Below are positions 55,643-63,595 of a stretch of 64,000 nt of DNA, in pieces. A program made the translations under genes and the position numbers. The notes beneath the pieces are model-generated. The model worked only from the letters and a program-made list of their open reading frames with translations, did no database searches and was not told the DNA's origin. How positions within the stretch are numbered: position 1 is the first letter of the stretch; every line of letters starts with the position of its first letter. Origin of the DNA: Clostridia bacterium (GTDB lineage: Bacteria; Bacillota; Clostridia; Monoglobales; Monoglobaceae); the NCBI GenBank assembly GCA_017622215.1, contig JAGARO010000006.1, forward strand, positions 49,028-113,027, in the 5' to 3' direction.

Positions 55643-56929
55643 TTAAAATATTATCTGCATCTTAATTGCCTTGGCGTCAGCCTCAGGAACACGCCACATT
55701 TTTACTATCGGGCAAAGCTTTATGCCGTCAATCTCTACTATCTCATCTGCATACTTCAGCATATCCTCTTCCAATTCGCAGTAAATTAAATCACAGTCTG
55801 TATAGATGCCGTTTTTATTCTTTATAATTGTGCCGTCATATTCTGCATATAAAAGCTCATAGTTATTTGTTAAGTACCATAATCCCTCAGCAAGTCGCAT
55901 TGAACAGCAGAACCAGGCGTCATACATACTTACTGAAAGATATGCATTCTCCGAGCCATCACAAACCAGCTTGTCAGGTCCTGCACAGCCGTTTGAACGC
56001 TGCATTGATGCGAAGCCGTTATGATAAATTCGTGATGCAGTTGTTCTGTAAGATTCATCCTTTGTAATCTTATAGAGTTCCGTTGCAACCATAAGGGAAT
56101 CAACAATAGCACAAGGCTCTGACCAGGATTTAGGTCTGTTCCACCAGTTAAGATTCTGGTATGTATAGGTCATTCCTCCGCCATTTACATAAAGCTCATA
56201 AATCTTTATTGCATCTTCAAGATACGCCTTTTCTCCTGTCATATCAAACATACGGAGCATTCCTCGCGCCGATGTGAGTGTACAGTGAGTCTGGGCTTCA
56301 AGGCGCGCCTTATCAATCTCTGTATAGGTACAAATCATCTCGTCGAGGAGAGCTTTTATTCTTTCGTCCTTTGTAATTTTATATGCATGGGAAAGTCCGT
56401 CAATGCTCATAAAAACACAGCCTATATCAGAAGAAAGATGCCAGCCGTTAATTATATCAGCCGAGCTTCCGCTTACTCCTCCGTTATTTTCCCCGCTACG
56501 GTCCACAGGATATGTATGAATTTTTCCTGTTAAAGGCAGGTAAAGATTCTCAACAATATTCTTGATTGTTTCATAAGAAAATTTATCTTCGAACTGTTCA
56601 TAATGTTCACAAAGGCCTCTTAATAGCCAAGAGTGGCCTGACAACTGCTGTTCGTGGATAACTTCCTCAAATATCAGCCCGATATATCCCTTTTCATTAA
56701 GCTTTGATGGCATAAGAGACATCATCTGCTCCATACATGGAATCTTTTTCCCGTTGATTTTATAATGGGATACAAAAGCCAAAAGGGACCTGCCCTCAAG
56801 GTCTCCGTACCAATCATAATCCATAGGAGAGAAAACCCTGTCAATATGATAAAATTCAGCAGTTTCAAGTCGGTTAAAATTTAGGTCTGTTCTTTCTTTT
56901 ATTTCCTCTATAGTTATTTCTCTTCTCAT
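55643..56929 (-). CDS. GH127-family glycosidase (beta-L-arabinofuranosidase-like)
   Basis: 428 residues, all-helical. Zinc and catalytic residues of the GH127 fold are visible: SWSEPC (E271, C273) and WFCCSMRLAEG (C341, C342); the second cysteine pair includes the cysteine nucleophile of the family. GTATELYKITGD-like repeats (LYKITKDESYRTTASRIYHNG) match too. No signal peptide, so intracellular. It lacks the C-terminal beta domain of longer members. Substrate could be another sugar. ATG at 56929 chosen with GGTGAAAAA upstream. Isolated gene without transporter or other glycosidases. Confidence 0.75.
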   Translation of the reverse strand: MRREITIEEIKERTDLNFNRLETAEFYHIDRVFSPMDYDWYGDLEGRSLLAFVSHYKINGKKIPCMEQMMSLMPSKLNEKGYIGLIFEEVIHEQQLSGHSWLLRGLCEHYEQFEDKFSYETIKNIVENLYLPLTGKIHTYPVDRSGENNGGVSGSSADIINGWHLSSDIGCVFMSIDGLSHAYKITKDERIKALLDEMICTYTEIDKARLEAQTHCTLTSARGMLRMFDMTGEKAYLEDAIKIYELYVNGGGMTYTYQNLNWWNRPKSWSEPCAIVDSLMVATELYKITKDESYRTTASRIYHNGFASMQRSNGCAGPDKLVCDGSENAYLSVSMYDAWFCCSMRLAEGLWYLTNNYELLYAEYDGTIIKNKNGIYTDCDLIYCELEEDMLKYADEIVEIDGIKLCPIVKMWRVPEADAKAIKMQIIF

Positions 56930-56962
56930 TTTTTCACCATTCCTCATTCTTAAGTGGATATC

Positions 56963-56991
56963 ATTATAACATACTGATTGCCAATTTTCAA
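56963..56991 (-). promoter_or_regulatory. Sigma-A promoter of the GH127 gene
   Basis: TTGAAA, 17-base spacer, TATAAT on the minus strand, divergent from mreB. Confidence 0.78.
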
Positions 56992-57038
56992 CAACAGTTT
57001 TCGACACTATTCACCCCTTTTTCTCTTATATAAAACTA

Positions 57039-57067
57039 TTGACTTTTATTCAAATATCCTTTATTAT
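57039..57067 (+). promoter_or_regulatory. Sigma-A promoter of mreB
   Basis: TTGACT, 17-base spacer, TATTAT, about 58 bases before the ATG at 57125. Confidence 0.75.
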
Positions 57068-57124
57068 ATATATGTATTATTGTGTTTATTATTAACTTCA
57101 CATATATTGAAAGGAATGATTTTA

Positions 57125-58135
57125 ATGTGGTTCTCACAGGATATAGGCATTGACTTAGGTACAGCCTCCGTTCTCGTTTACGTTAAGGGACGAGGAGTTG
57201 TTACAAAGGAGCCTTCCGTTGTTGCAATCGACAAAAACACAGGCAGACTTTGTGCTGTTGGTGAAGAAGCAAGAAAAATGCTCGGCAGAACACCTGGCAA
57301 CATTGTTGCAATCCGTCCTCTTAAAGACGGCGTAATTTCAGACTATAACACAACTGAAAAAATGATTAAATATTTTCTCTCCAAGGTACAGAAGCACAGA
57401 TTCTTCAAGCCAAGAGTAATTATCTGTGTTCCAAGCGGAGTTACTGAAGTTGAAGAAAGAGCTGTTATCGACGCAGGTATTCAGGCTGGCGCAAGCCGTG
57501 TTCACCTTATCGAAGAACCTCTTGCCGCTGCAATCGGTTGCGGAATTGATATTGCACAGCCATACGGCTCTATGATTGTTGATATGGGCGGTGGCACATC
57601 TGACGTTGCTGTTATTTCCCTTGGCGGTATTGTTACAAGCCGTTCAATCAAAATTGCAGGCGACAAGTTTGACGAATTTATCGTTCGTTATGTAAGAAAG
57701 AAATATAACGTTTTAATCGGCGAAAGAACTGCTGAAGAAATGAAAATTGAAATCGGCTGCGTTTATAAGAGAGACGCTGTTCTTACAATGGATGTTCGCG
57801 GAAGAAGCTTGGTTACAGGTCTTCCTAAAACTCTTACAATTTCTTCAACTGAAATTTTAGAGGCTTTAAGCGAGCCTGCAGGAGAAATTGTTGAGGCTGT
57901 TAAGAATGTACTTGAAAAGACTCCGCCTGAACTTGTAGGGGACATCAGTGCACGAGGCATCGTTTTAACAGGCGGTGCATCCCTCATCTACGGTATGGAT
58001 AAGCTCATCGAGTCTGAAACAGGTATCAGAACTATCGTTGCTGACGACCCTGAATCCTGTGTAGCCCTCGGAACAGGCAAAGCTCTTGACAATATTCACA
58101 TTCTCCAGAGCTATAACCCAACAACAAGAAAATAA
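57125..58135 (+). CDS. mreB: Rod shape-determining actin-like protein MreB/Mbl
   Basis: 336 residues. Phosphate-1 loop DIGIDLGTASVLVY (about 6-19), connect-1 and phosphate-2 MIVDMGGGTSDVAVISLG, and adenosine loop GIVLTGGASLIYGMDKL. Organises cell-wall synthesis with RodA (see 1547-2671). The lack of mreC and mreD downstream suggests an Mbl/MreBH-like paralogue rather than the mreBCD-linked gene. AAAGGAATG lies before the ATG; upstream in-frame starts precede the promoter. Terminator follows. Confidence 0.93.
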   Translation: MWFSQDIGIDLGTASVLVYVKGRGVVTKEPSVVAIDKNTGRLCAVGEEARKMLGRTPGNIVAIRPLKDGVISDYNTTEKMIKYFLSKVQKHRFFKPRVIICVPSGVTEVEERAVIDAGIQAGASRVHLIEEPLAAAIGCGIDIAQPYGSMIVDMGGGTSDVAVISLGGIVTSRSIKIAGDKFDEFIVRYVRKKYNVLIGERTAEEMKIEIGCVYKRDAVLTMDVRGRSLVTGLPKTLTISSTEILEALSEPAGEIVEAVKNVLEKTPPELVGDISARGIVLTGGASLIYGMDKLIESETGIRTIVADDPESCVALGTGKALDNIHILQSYNPTTRK

Positions 58136-58138
58136 AAT

Positions 58139-58168
58139 AAAAGAGATGGTTCTCCATCTCTTTTTTAT
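58139..58168 (+). terminator. Terminator of mreB
   Basis: Stem AAGAGATGG / CCATCTCTT with loop TTCT and T6. Confidence 0.9.
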
Positions 58169-58196
58169 TTACTTTTTATACTCCTTATGCTAGAAT
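58168..58196 (+). promoter_or_regulatory. Promoter of the three-gene membrane cluster
   Basis: TTTACT, 17-base spacer, TAGAAT, placed right after the mreB terminator. Confidence 0.6.
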
Positions 58197-58219
58197 AAAA
58201 TTACAAAGGAAGTTTTGAT

Positions 58220-58546
58220 ATGGAAAATATAATAGGTATCACAACAAATTGTCTATTCGCAATAATTGGCATAATAATTTTATGTGGTATATTTTATAAG
58301 GTAATCACAATTCTTTATTCAAAAGAAAAAACCGTCAAAGCCACACTTATAGATAAACAATTCTTTGAAAAAAGAATTGTCAGCAAGAGTCAGGCACCCC
58401 ATTCAAAAAAGGAATATGTCCTTACATTTCTTTGCGACAACAAGAAAAAACACTTTAATGTGTCCGAATTATCATATAGAAATTACAAGGTTAACCAAAG
58501 AGGTACATTAAAATACAAAGGACATAAGATTATTGATTTTAATTAA
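58220..58546 (+). CDS. Membrane-anchored protein, DUF2500/DUF7489-like
   Basis: 108 residues: one N-terminal membrane segment (about 5-33), then a small beta domain with the pattern VKATLIDKQF...EYVLTFLCDNKKKHFNVSELSYRNYKVNQRGTLKYKGHKIIDF, which resembles the DUF2500-type sandwich found in many bacterial membrane proteins of unknown role. First gene of a three-gene cluster (58220-59882). Family assignment is moderate, function unknown. Weak Shine-Dalgarno AAAGGAAG. Confidence 0.65.
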   Translation: MENIIGITTNCLFAIIGIIILCGIFYKVITILYSKEKTVKATLIDKQFFEKRIVSKSQAPHSKKEYVLTFLCDNKKKHFNVSELSYRNYKVNQRGTLKYKGHKIIDFN

Positions 58547-58559
58547 AGGAGGACTTGAT

Positions 58560-58868
58560 ATGAGGAAATTTATCTATTTTATACCTGCAATACCGTTCAC
58601 ATTATTCTTTATCTACTTCTCAATAGGCACTTCGTTAGATGTAACCTCTGTGGCATGGATAATTGATATTTTATTTATATTATCAGGAATTTTTTTATGG
58701 AGAAACAAATGGTGGGGATGTATCTTCGGCATAGTTTCAGGTGCAATTCTGATTTATATGGGACTTCAGGAAACAGGTCAGATTTTCAAAGAATACATTT
58801 TAGGTATTCCCCTGGTTATATTCTACATCATGTGTGGTTACTATGTTGTAAAACACAAAAAACCGTAA
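58560..58868 (+). CDS. Small integral membrane protein, function unknown
   Basis: 102 residues with four hydrophobic segments (about 5-23, 29-47, 50-69 and 77-95) joined by tight loops (LWRNKWWG). AAAGGAGG precedes the ATG at 58560; a start nine codons earlier would overlap the previous gene and lacks a ribosome site. No motif recognised. Co-transcribed with neighbours on both sides. Confidence 0.7.
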   Translation: MRKFIYFIPAIPFTLFFIYFSIGTSLDVTSVAWIIDILFILSGIFLWRNKWWGCIFGIVSGAILIYMGLQETGQIFKEYILGIPLVIFYIMCGYYVVKHKKP

Positions 58869-58880
58869 AGGAGATTTGTT

Positions 58881-59882
58881 ATGAAGAAAAAAATTGGTAT
58901 AATAATTCTGCTTCTTACATTATCAATAACTGTTTTCGCTGGGAGCATACCTGAAGACTTATTAGGTAACGAAAACGCAAAACTCTATATTGGCATGGTT
59001 GACGGCAGAACAACTTTGGATGAAGCAACATTGCCTTATGAAGAAAATAAGGTTTTATACATAGACATAACTCCTACTTACAAGTATAAAGGTGATGTAG
59101 AAATTGGCGTATCACAAACATATACAAACCCTAATTTTGGTTCATTCATTCCCGAAAAGGGAAAGGAATATTTATTTGGATACATAGACGAAAATAATTT
59201 CTACATATACGAAATAAAATCAAGGGACGAAAACTCCATAAAGCTTGTTGATTCCGACAAATATGATATGACAAAACGCCTTGAGGACTATATTAACGAG
59301 GGTGCTTTCTCACGAGCTGAAGAAGAACGCCAGAATTTAGGCAAGCAAATAAGCCTTATAGAATATCTGTATGAAAAGCCAACATTTTCAAGCTCAGCCG
59401 TTGAAAAAGTAACTCTTCGTTATCAGGATTACCTCCATGAAATAGGCATAGATGATTTCCGCAAGGTTGCAGAAAATATTATGATAACCAATGTAAAAAA
59501 CGGCATTCTTTACGAGGAGGGCACTCCTGACGCCTACAAAACAAATTTATATATTGAATTGCTTGACGAAAATAATCAGCTTATCTACTACTGTGCAGTT
59601 ACAAGGTTTGGAGAAGTCGACAGATACAGCCTCTTTATGAGCAGACTTATGGGAATAGATTACGAAATGAAGCCTGAGGATTTATTGAAGCTGTATTCTC
59701 TCTTCCCTGCGAATGTTCAGAAAAATATTAAGACACCCGAGGGGTTGCCAACCGATACTCCTTTAGAACTTCCTGCTGTGCCAAAGAAAAATTATACAGG
59801 CTATCTTACAGGCGGAATTATACTTATCTTTGCAATTGCTTTTATAATAGGTTTCACATTCCGCAGAAAAAACAAAAAATAA
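58881..59882 (+). CDS. Membrane-tethered extracellular protein, function unknown
   Basis: 333 residues. Signal peptide (MKKKIGIIILLLTLSITVFAG, here given as a hydrophobic run 4-19), extracytoplasmic region of about 280 residues, then one C-terminal membrane segment (LTGGIILIFAIAFIIGFTF) and a basic RRKNKK tail, so a type I membrane topology. The region 30-120 is strand-rich (LYIGMVDGRTT...VLYIDITPTYKY) and resembles a beta domain; 120-290 is mixed helical. AAGGAG before the ATG. Family not recognised; last gene of its cluster, followed by a terminator. Confidence 0.68.
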   Translation: MKKKIGIIILLLTLSITVFAGSIPEDLLGNENAKLYIGMVDGRTTLDEATLPYEENKVLYIDITPTYKYKGDVEIGVSQTYTNPNFGSFIPEKGKEYLFGYIDENNFYIYEIKSRDENSIKLVDSDKYDMTKRLEDYINEGAFSRAEEERQNLGKQISLIEYLYEKPTFSSSAVEKVTLRYQDYLHEIGIDDFRKVAENIMITNVKNGILYEEGTPDAYKTNLYIELLDENNQLIYYCAVTRFGEVDRYSLFMSRLMGIDYEMKPEDLLKLYSLFPANVQKNIKTPEGLPTDTPLELPAVPKKNYTGYLTGGIILIFAIAFIIGFTFRRKNKK

Positions 59883-59889
59883 ATTTCAA

Positions 59890-59914
59890 AGAGACGCATC
59901 TGCGTCTCTTTTTT
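59890..59914 (+). terminator. Terminator of the membrane cluster
   Basis: Stem AGAGACGCA / TGCGTCTCT with a two-base loop and T5. Confidence 0.88.
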
Positions 59915-59915
59915 G

Positions 59916-59944
59916 TTGACACTTTAGTTTCAATATGGTATTAT
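59916..59944 (+). promoter_or_regulatory. Sigma-A promoter of aspS
   Basis: TTGACA, 17-base spacer, TATTAT. Confidence 0.82.
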
Positions 59945-59978
59945 TATAGGTAGTTTTATGTTATAAGGTGGGAAAATA

Positions 59979-61751
59979 ATGCAAAACAGAACACATAACT
60001 GTAATGAATTAAGAATAGAAAACGTTGGAGAACAGGTTAAAATTTGTGGCTGGCTCGAAAATGTCAGACAGGTTTCCAAAAATCTTGCGTTTTTAGTTTT
60101 AAGAGATTACTACGGCACAACACAGGTTGTTGTTGAAACCGAAGAAATAATGGAGATAATTGATTCAATAAACTGCGAAACAACAATCTCCGTAGAGGGT
60201 ACTGTAAGAGAGCGTTCATCAAAAAATCCGAACCTCCCTACAGGCGAAATTGAAGTTGTTCCTGAAAAGGTTGAAATTTTAGGCAAGTGTATCTACAACG
60301 AACTTCCTTTTGAAATTAACCGTTCTAAAGAGGCTGACGAAAACACCCGTCTTAAGTACAGATACTTAGACCTTCGTAACCCTCTCGTTAAGGAGAAAAT
60401 CATTCTCCGTTCACAGGTTATTGCTGCACTACGCAAGGCTATGACAGACGAGGGATTTTTGGAAATTACTACTCCAATCCTTACCTGTTCATCACCTGAA
60501 GGCGCAAGAGATTACCTTGTTCCGTCAAGAAATCACCCTGGAAAGTTCTATGCTCTTCCACAGGCGCCACAGCAGTTCAAACAGCTTCTTATGACTTCCG
60601 GCTTTGACAAGTACTTCCAGATTGCTCCTTGTTTCAGAGACGAAGACGCGAGAGCTGACCGTTCACCTGGTGAATTCTACCAGCTTGATATGGAAATGTC
60701 CTTCGCATCACAGGACGACGTATTCGCTGTAATCGAAAAGGTTCTTCCTCCTGTATTCTCTGAATACGGCACATACAACAGAGCCTCCGAAGCACCATTT
60801 AAGAGAATTCCATACAAAGAAGCTATGGAAAAGTACGGCTCAGACAAGCCTGACCTCCGTATCGACTTAACTGTTACAGATGTAACTGATTTAATCGGAG
60901 ACTGCGGTTTTGAACCATTTAACAATGCAACTGTTAAGGCTGTTGTAGTGGACAACTTCCACGAAACAAGAAAGTTTATTGATAAGACTGTTTCTGACGT
61001 TGAAGTACAAACAGGTCAGAAGACATATTGGTTCAAGGTTGACGAAAACGGCGCTATTATGGGCGGAATTGCTAAATTCCTCCAGGAAAAGGCTGATGCA
61101 ATTATAAGCACACTCAACTTAAAACCTGATACATTCGTTGCAATTTCTGCAGGTGAAAAGCTTGTAGCACAGAAGACCGCAGGCGTTCTCGTTAAAACTC
61201 TCGGCGCAACTGTTGAGGGCCATATGGACAAGGAATGTTACGAATTCTGCTGGATTGTTGACTTCCCTATGTATGAAATGGGCGAGGAATCAGGCAAACT
61301 TGAATTCTGCCACAATCCATTCTCAATGCCACAGGGCGGTTTAGATGCACTTTTAGAGGTTGAAAAGGATATTAACAAGGCTCTTGAGCTTAACGCTTAC
61401 CAGTACGACCTTGTTTGTAACGGTATTGAATTATCTTCAGGCGCTGTTAGAAACCACAACCCTGAAATTATGGTTAAGGCATTTGAAATTGTGGGACTTG
61501 GCGAAGATGACGTTAAGGCAAAGTTCCCTGCAATGTATAACGCATTCTGCTACGGTGCTCCGCCACACGCAGGTATCGCACCTGGCGTTGACAGAATGAT
61601 TATGATTCTTGCAGCAGAAGACTCAATCAGGGAAATTATTCCATTCCCAATGAACAAGAGTGCACAGGATATTATGATGGGAGCTCCTTCATTCGTTGAA
61701 GACTACCAGCTCCGTGATGTCCACATTAAGATTGACGCAAAAGAAGAATAA
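59979..61751 (+). CDS. aspS: Aspartyl-tRNA synthetase
   Basis: 590 residues, bacterial class II type. OB-fold anticodon domain (about 1-105: VKICGWLENVRQVSKNLAFL), motif 1 TPILTCSSPEGARDYLVPSR, motif 2 FRDEDARADRSPGEFYQLDME, the bacterial GAD insertion (about 285-420), and motif 3 GAPPHAGIAPGVDRM. hisS, its usual upstream partner in Firmicutes, is absent. AAGGTGGG lies before the ATG. Monocistronic, with no T-box. Confidence 0.96.
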   Translation: MQNRTHNCNELRIENVGEQVKICGWLENVRQVSKNLAFLVLRDYYGTTQVVVETEEIMEIIDSINCETTISVEGTVRERSSKNPNLPTGEIEVVPEKVEILGKCIYNELPFEINRSKEADENTRLKYRYLDLRNPLVKEKIILRSQVIAALRKAMTDEGFLEITTPILTCSSPEGARDYLVPSRNHPGKFYALPQAPQQFKQLLMTSGFDKYFQIAPCFRDEDARADRSPGEFYQLDMEMSFASQDDVFAVIEKVLPPVFSEYGTYNRASEAPFKRIPYKEAMEKYGSDKPDLRIDLTVTDVTDLIGDCGFEPFNNATVKAVVVDNFHETRKFIDKTVSDVEVQTGQKTYWFKVDENGAIMGGIAKFLQEKADAIISTLNLKPDTFVAISAGEKLVAQKTAGVLVKTLGATVEGHMDKECYEFCWIVDFPMYEMGEESGKLEFCHNPFSMPQGGLDALLEVEKDINKALELNAYQYDLVCNGIELSSGAVRNHNPEIMVKAFEIVGLGEDDVKAKFPAMYNAFCYGAPPHAGIAPGVDRMIMILAAEDSIREIIPFPMNKSAQDIMMGAPSFVEDYQLRDVHIKIDAKEE

Positions 61752-61754
61752 AAT

Positions 61755-61785
61755 AAAACCCGGTGAAATTCACCGGGTTTTTTAT
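61755..61785. terminator. Bidirectional terminator, aspS and kinase-like gene
   Basis: Stem AACCCGGTG / CACCGGGTT with short AT-rich loop, T6 on the plus side and A-run on the other. Confidence 0.88.
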
Positions 61786-62343
61786 TTAATATAAATCTGC
61801 AATTATTTCAACACATTTTTCTATGCCGAGCTCACCGCTGTCTAACGCAAGATGATAGTTTCTGTAGTCGCCCCATTTTTTATCGGTGTAATACTGATAA
61901 TAGGAGGCTCTTTTTTTGTCCTTGTCCTTAAGGCGTTTTTCGGTTGGGACTTCTGTTTCACCGTACTCTTTTACGATTCTTTCCGCCCTCTTTTCAAAGG
62001 ATGAGTGGATGAATACGTTAAGACAGTCTGCCCTGTCCTTAAGCACATAATCGGCACATCTTCCCACGATTACACAGCTACCCTTTTTAGCAAGCTCAAG
62101 GATTGTTTCAATCTGTATTGTCCACATATAGTCCTGATTGGACATCATTCCGTAAGGACGGAAATATGAGGTTTTTTCAGCCTCATTCTCGATATATTCC
62201 TTTGAAAAACCGCTTTCCTCGGCTATCTTGCTGATTATTTCGTAGTCATAGCAAGGAATTCCAAGCTTCTGGGCAACAAGCTTTCCGATTGTTCTTCCTC
62301 CGCTGCCGAACTCACGGCTTATGGTAATAACTCTGTTTTTCAT
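61786..62343 (-). CDS. Cytidylate kinase-like protein (AAA_26)
   Basis: 185 residues. P-loop-like ITISREFGSGGRTIGKLVAQ (about 5-24, with GSGGRT in place of GxxGxGK[ST]), CYDYEIISKIAEESG and VIVGRCADYVL. Members of this family, common in Clostridia, lack parts of the true CMP kinase (Cmk) CMP-binding domain; nucleotide kinase activity is likely but substrate unknown. ATG at 62343 with GGAGGG upstream. It stands alone, convergent with aspS. Confidence 0.8.
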   Translation of the reverse strand: MKNRVITISREFGSGGRTIGKLVAQKLGIPCYDYEIISKIAEESGFSKEYIENEAEKTSYFRPYGMMSNQDYMWTIQIETILELAKKGSCVIVGRCADYVLKDRADCLNVFIHSSFEKRAERIVKEYGETEVPTEKRLKDKDKKRASYYQYYTDKKWGDYRNYHLALDSGELGIEKCVEIIADLY

Positions 62344-62373
62344 AAAATCCCTCCAATCAGTTTTGTTAATTAC

Positions 62374-62403
62374 ATTATAATTTATTTGAATGCTGTTCGT
62401 CAA
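62374..62403 (-). promoter_or_regulatory. Sigma-A promoter of the kinase-like gene
   Basis: TTGACG, 18-base spacer, TATAAT on the minus strand. Confidence 0.72.
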
Positions 62404-62640
62404 GATTTTTTTGCAGACTAAAAATCGAAATATATACTATATACATCGCTCGAAATCCCCTCGGTTACACTGTAACTATACCCTCACAAATGGCTTAACC
62501 GTGCGGGTTTAGGCGAGGTTCAAACCTTGTTTTTACACCCTTATCTAGCGGTTTTTCTAGCCATTTCTAACATTTTTCTAACAAAATTTTATAATTTGCT
62601 CAGTTTTTTCTCCGTCAAATCGGAGTTCAAACATAAACAC
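62404..62640. other. Gene-free stretch before tRNA-Ser
   Basis: 237 bases with no convincing gene. It contains a perfect odd palindrome GTTACA-C-TGTAAC (62464-62476) and a T-rich run with TATAAT at about 62590-62595, which may be the tRNA promoter -10 though no good -35 pairs with it. The higher-GC part (62445-62545) has a texture unlike its neighbours and could be a decayed gene end. Confidence 0.4.
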
Positions 62641-62735
62641 GGACAGGTATCGAAGTGGTCATAACGGGGCTGACTCGAAATCAGTTTGTCGGTATTCAAT
62701 CCGGCACGTGGGTTCGAATCCCACCCTGTCCGCCA
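62641..62735 (+). tRNA. tRNA-Ser (anticodon CGA)
   Basis: Class II tRNA. Acceptor stem GGACAGG / CCTGTCC with discriminator G and encoded CCA (62733-62735); anticodon loop CTCGAAA flanked by CTGA/TCAG, so anticodon CGA reading UCG; a long variable arm (TTTGTCGGTATTCAATCCGGCA); T-arm GTGGG-TTCGAAT-CCCAC. A terminator follows. Confidence 0.97.
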
Positions 62736-62778
62736 AAAAGTAGTCTTAACTAAACCAAAAGTTAAGACTACTTTTTTA
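62735..62778 (+). terminator. Terminator of tRNA-Ser
   Basis: Sixteen-base stem AAAAAGTAGTCTTAAC / GTTAAGACTACTTTTT with ten-base loop and T-run, beginning at the last base of the tRNA. Confidence 0.9.
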
Positions 62779-62800
62779 TTACAACATTTAAAAACTATTT

Positions 62801-62836
62801 TAATACTACATTTTATTATTGACAAATGTAGTATTA
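62801..62836 (+). promoter_or_regulatory. Perfect 13-base inverted repeat over the accessory promoter (operator)
   Basis: TAATACTACATTT and its exact complement AAATGTAGTATTA, separated by ten bases. The right arm overlaps the -35 box and spacer of the promoter at 62819-62847, so a bound protein would block RNA polymerase. The likely binder is the HTH protein encoded right after it. Confidence 0.72.
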
Positions 62837-62847
62837 TATGCTATACT
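62819..62847 (+). promoter_or_regulatory. Sigma-A promoter of the accessory operon
   Basis: TTGACA, 17-base spacer, TATACT; transcription begins about 15 bases before the first Shine-Dalgarno. Confidence 0.85.
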
Positions 62848-62870
62848 CTTTTCAGAAAGGAGTTGAGAGC

Positions 62871-63350
62871 ATGGCTTCATATACAGTAAAGCAGATAGCT
62901 GATATGCTTAGCACCAACGAAGAAACAGTTCGAAGATGGTTACGCTCTGGCAAACTTGATGCAAAATGGGTATCAAAAAAAAGCGGTTATGTTATTACCT
63001 CTTCCGCCTTAAATAAATTCATTAAAGAAACGCCTAAATATGCAGGAGCCGTAACTGCTGCACTTGCAAGTTCTCCAATTGCAATGTCTGTTATGGTAGG
63101 CAGTCTGTTAGGTGGGATGTTTGCTCTAATTGACAACAAAAAAAATAGTTCTGTTTCCTCTGCGGATGTCGAAGAATTTCTTAGAAAGAAAATAGCTGCA
63201 TGTAATAAGGAACTTAACATCAAAAAATCTAACCTTGAGAAATTGCAAAAAGAAATTGATGCGGCACAACAAGAACTTGATAAGTATAAATATGCATTAG
63301 AAAACCTTGATTTAAAAGTTCTTGCAACGGAAATTAATAACAAAAATTAA
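62871..63350 (+). CDS. HTH (MerR/excisionase-type) protein with membrane segment and coiled coil
   Basis: 159 residues: N-terminal helix-turn-helix of the excisionase/MerR type (YTVKQIADMLSTNEETVRRWLRSGKL, split as residues 4-15 and 16-29), a hydrophobic segment (about 58-87: VTAALASSPIAMSVMVG and SLLGGMFALI), then a coiled coil (about 98-150 with K/E-rich heptads). This would make a membrane-bound DNA-binding protein. AAAGGAG before the ATG at 62871; a longer frame would begin in the promoter. First gene of the operon downstream of tRNA-Ser. Function unknown; likely autoregulator at the operator just upstream. Confidence 0.72.
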   Translation: MASYTVKQIADMLSTNEETVRRWLRSGKLDAKWVSKKSGYVITSSALNKFIKETPKYAGAVTAALASSPIAMSVMVGSLLGGMFALIDNKKNSSVSSADVEEFLRKKIAACNKELNIKKSNLEKLQKEIDAAQQELDKYKYALENLDLKVLATEINNKN

Positions 63351-63364
63351 AGGAGGGTGCACAA

Positions 63365-63574
63365 ATGCTTGTACTTGGTATTAATAAAATTTTAAAATGG
63401 TGCCAAATCACATCTGGCGGAAGAAGATATACTTGCCCAACCAAAGTAATTGACGGAAGGCTATTTTTTCATTTTAAGAAAGCGTGGCATCCAGTTGCTG
63501 ACTTTATATCAGAACACGCTGAAGAATTAGTCGAAGAAGGTGGAAAAGTCTTTTCCCGACGATTTAAAGAATAA
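63365..63574 (+). CDS. Small basic protein, function unknown
   Basis: 69 residues, soluble, no membrane segment: starts MLVLGINKILKWCQITSGGR, with two cysteines (C13, C24), an aromatic middle (LFFHFKKAWHPVADFI) and a basic end (GGKVFSRRFKE). Strong AAAGGAGGGTG before the ATG, 15 bases after the previous gene, so it is translated in the same operon. No family recognised. Confidence 0.6.
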   Translation: MLVLGINKILKWCQITSGGRRYTCPTKVIDGRLFFHFKKAWHPVADFISEHAEELVEEGGKVFSRRFKE

Positions 63575-63595
63575 TTATAGAAAGGAGCATATGTT

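Noticed and set aside
56978..57124. N-terminal extension of mreB by 49 codons
   Set aside because: The extra part runs through the -35 and -10 boxes and has no homology to MreB; a good Shine-Dalgarno is in front of the ATG at 57125.
62505..62545. T-arm-like sequence (GAGG-TTCAAAC-CTTG) before tRNA-Ser, suggesting a tRNA remnant
   Set aside because: No acceptor stem, anticodon arm or D arm could be fitted around it; weak four-pair stem only.
62589..62825. Open frame on the minus strand over the tRNA
   Set aside because: It is antisense to tRNA-Ser and its terminator.
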